Shown one piece after another: positions 63,799 through 64,000 of a DNA stretch of 64,000 bases; the first letter of the stretch is position 1, and each line of letters opens with the position of its first letter. The stretch lies in contig CAJNDS010000122.1 of assembly GCA_905221605.1 (NCBI GenBank), positions 157,267-221,266 of the forward strand. The letters are read 5' to 3'. The stretch comes from Symbiodinium natans (lineage: Eukaryota > Sar > Dinophyceae > Suessiales > Symbiodiniaceae). A program made the translations under genes and the position numbers. Below the pieces are notes generated by a model. The model ran no database searches and was not told where the DNA came from. It saw only the letters and a program-made list of their open reading frames with translations.

Positions 63799-64000
63799 TG
63801 GCTAGACACGGGTCCTAAATGTAAGTCTCAAGCCCTTCTTTTAAATGATCTCATGTTAGGGTTTAGGGTTGGGGGTTTAGGGTTTAGGGTCTTGTCCCTG
63901 AATGATCGATCAGCCATTGGGGTCTTACAGGCTCTTTAAGACAAGTCTGGGAGGACTTACCCTTAATCGAATCGCCACTCTCAGGGAACAACGACTTTGC

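Noticed and set aside
1-64000. Stop-codon reassignment, as reported for a syndinean dinoflagellate relative, to explain in-frame TAG/TGA (126, 8216, 17077, 36555, 40550)
   Set aside because: Most cases disappear when a splice donor or acceptor is placed at the stop, and TGA clearly terminates the best models.
1-64000. Window as a chromosome end or subtelomere
   Set aside because: Arrays are short (3-15 units), in both orientations, spread evenly and interleaved with exons; no terminal array at either edge.
1-64000. Spliced-leader or SL-relic sequences
   Set aside because: I did not find a convincing CCGTAGCCATTTTGGCTC-like match by eye; absence is not proof.

Overview
The window looks like nuclear DNA of a dinoflagellate or close alveolate relative; the species cannot be named. 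The evidence is a TTTAGGG-type telomeric repeat scattered at dozens of internal sites in both orientations, every convincing gene on the + strand (a unidirectional cluster), many short exons, introns beginning GC or GA as well as GT, and protein styles such as a KNTFIEV-type motif and a paired EF-hand protein with a long unique tail. Because most exons are under 200 bases, most coding sequence lies in short open stretches with no start codon. I found it by translating between repeats and looking for splice sites; exon edges are approximate unless phase-checked.

Layout. Positions 1-1.9 kb hold only weak signals. From 1.9 kb to 10.9 kb lie seven unidentified exon clusters. A class I SAM-dependent methyltransferase spans about 11.8-14.6 kb. 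A truncated WD-like membrane protein is at 16.3-16.8 kb and a KNTF-motif gene at 18.1-19.3 kb. Exon chains at 20.1-24.0 kb lead to the one long open frame, a 768-residue coiled-coil protein at 24.1-26.4 kb. More exon chains follow to 28.5 kb, then an AT-rich inverted satellite (28.5-29.8 kb). Further unidentified exon clusters fill 31-44 kb. A METTL7-like methyltransferase (44.7-48.1 kb) and a two-EF-hand calcium-binding protein (49.9-53.9 kb) are the best gene models: exon phases join correctly from METTL exon 46076 to its stop and through the whole EF-hand gene. After these come a single-pass membrane protein (54.0-55.7 kb), a 1.36-kb GGA polypurine tract (58.0-59.4 kb), a short terminal-exon gene (59.7-60.3 kb) and a coiled-coil gene with micro-exons (60.6-63.8 kb).

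The main discovery is how the introns are built. At least a dozen families of small (80-250 bp) terminal-inverted-repeat elements sit between exons. Almost all begin CT and end AG, so whichever way round they insert they bring a 3' splice site. The target duplication or flank then supplies the 5' end (GA or GC). Removing them restores reading frames at several sites. TTTAGGG/CCCTAAA arrays do the same job at other introns, forming most of the intron and even its donor (GTTTAGGG) or acceptor (TTTAG). Some arrays are flanked by direct repeats like insertions. Introns as short as 27-37 bases also appear. Introners with inverted repeats are known from other protists, but a genome using both many TIR families and telomeric arrays as introns is, to my knowledge, not a standard description.
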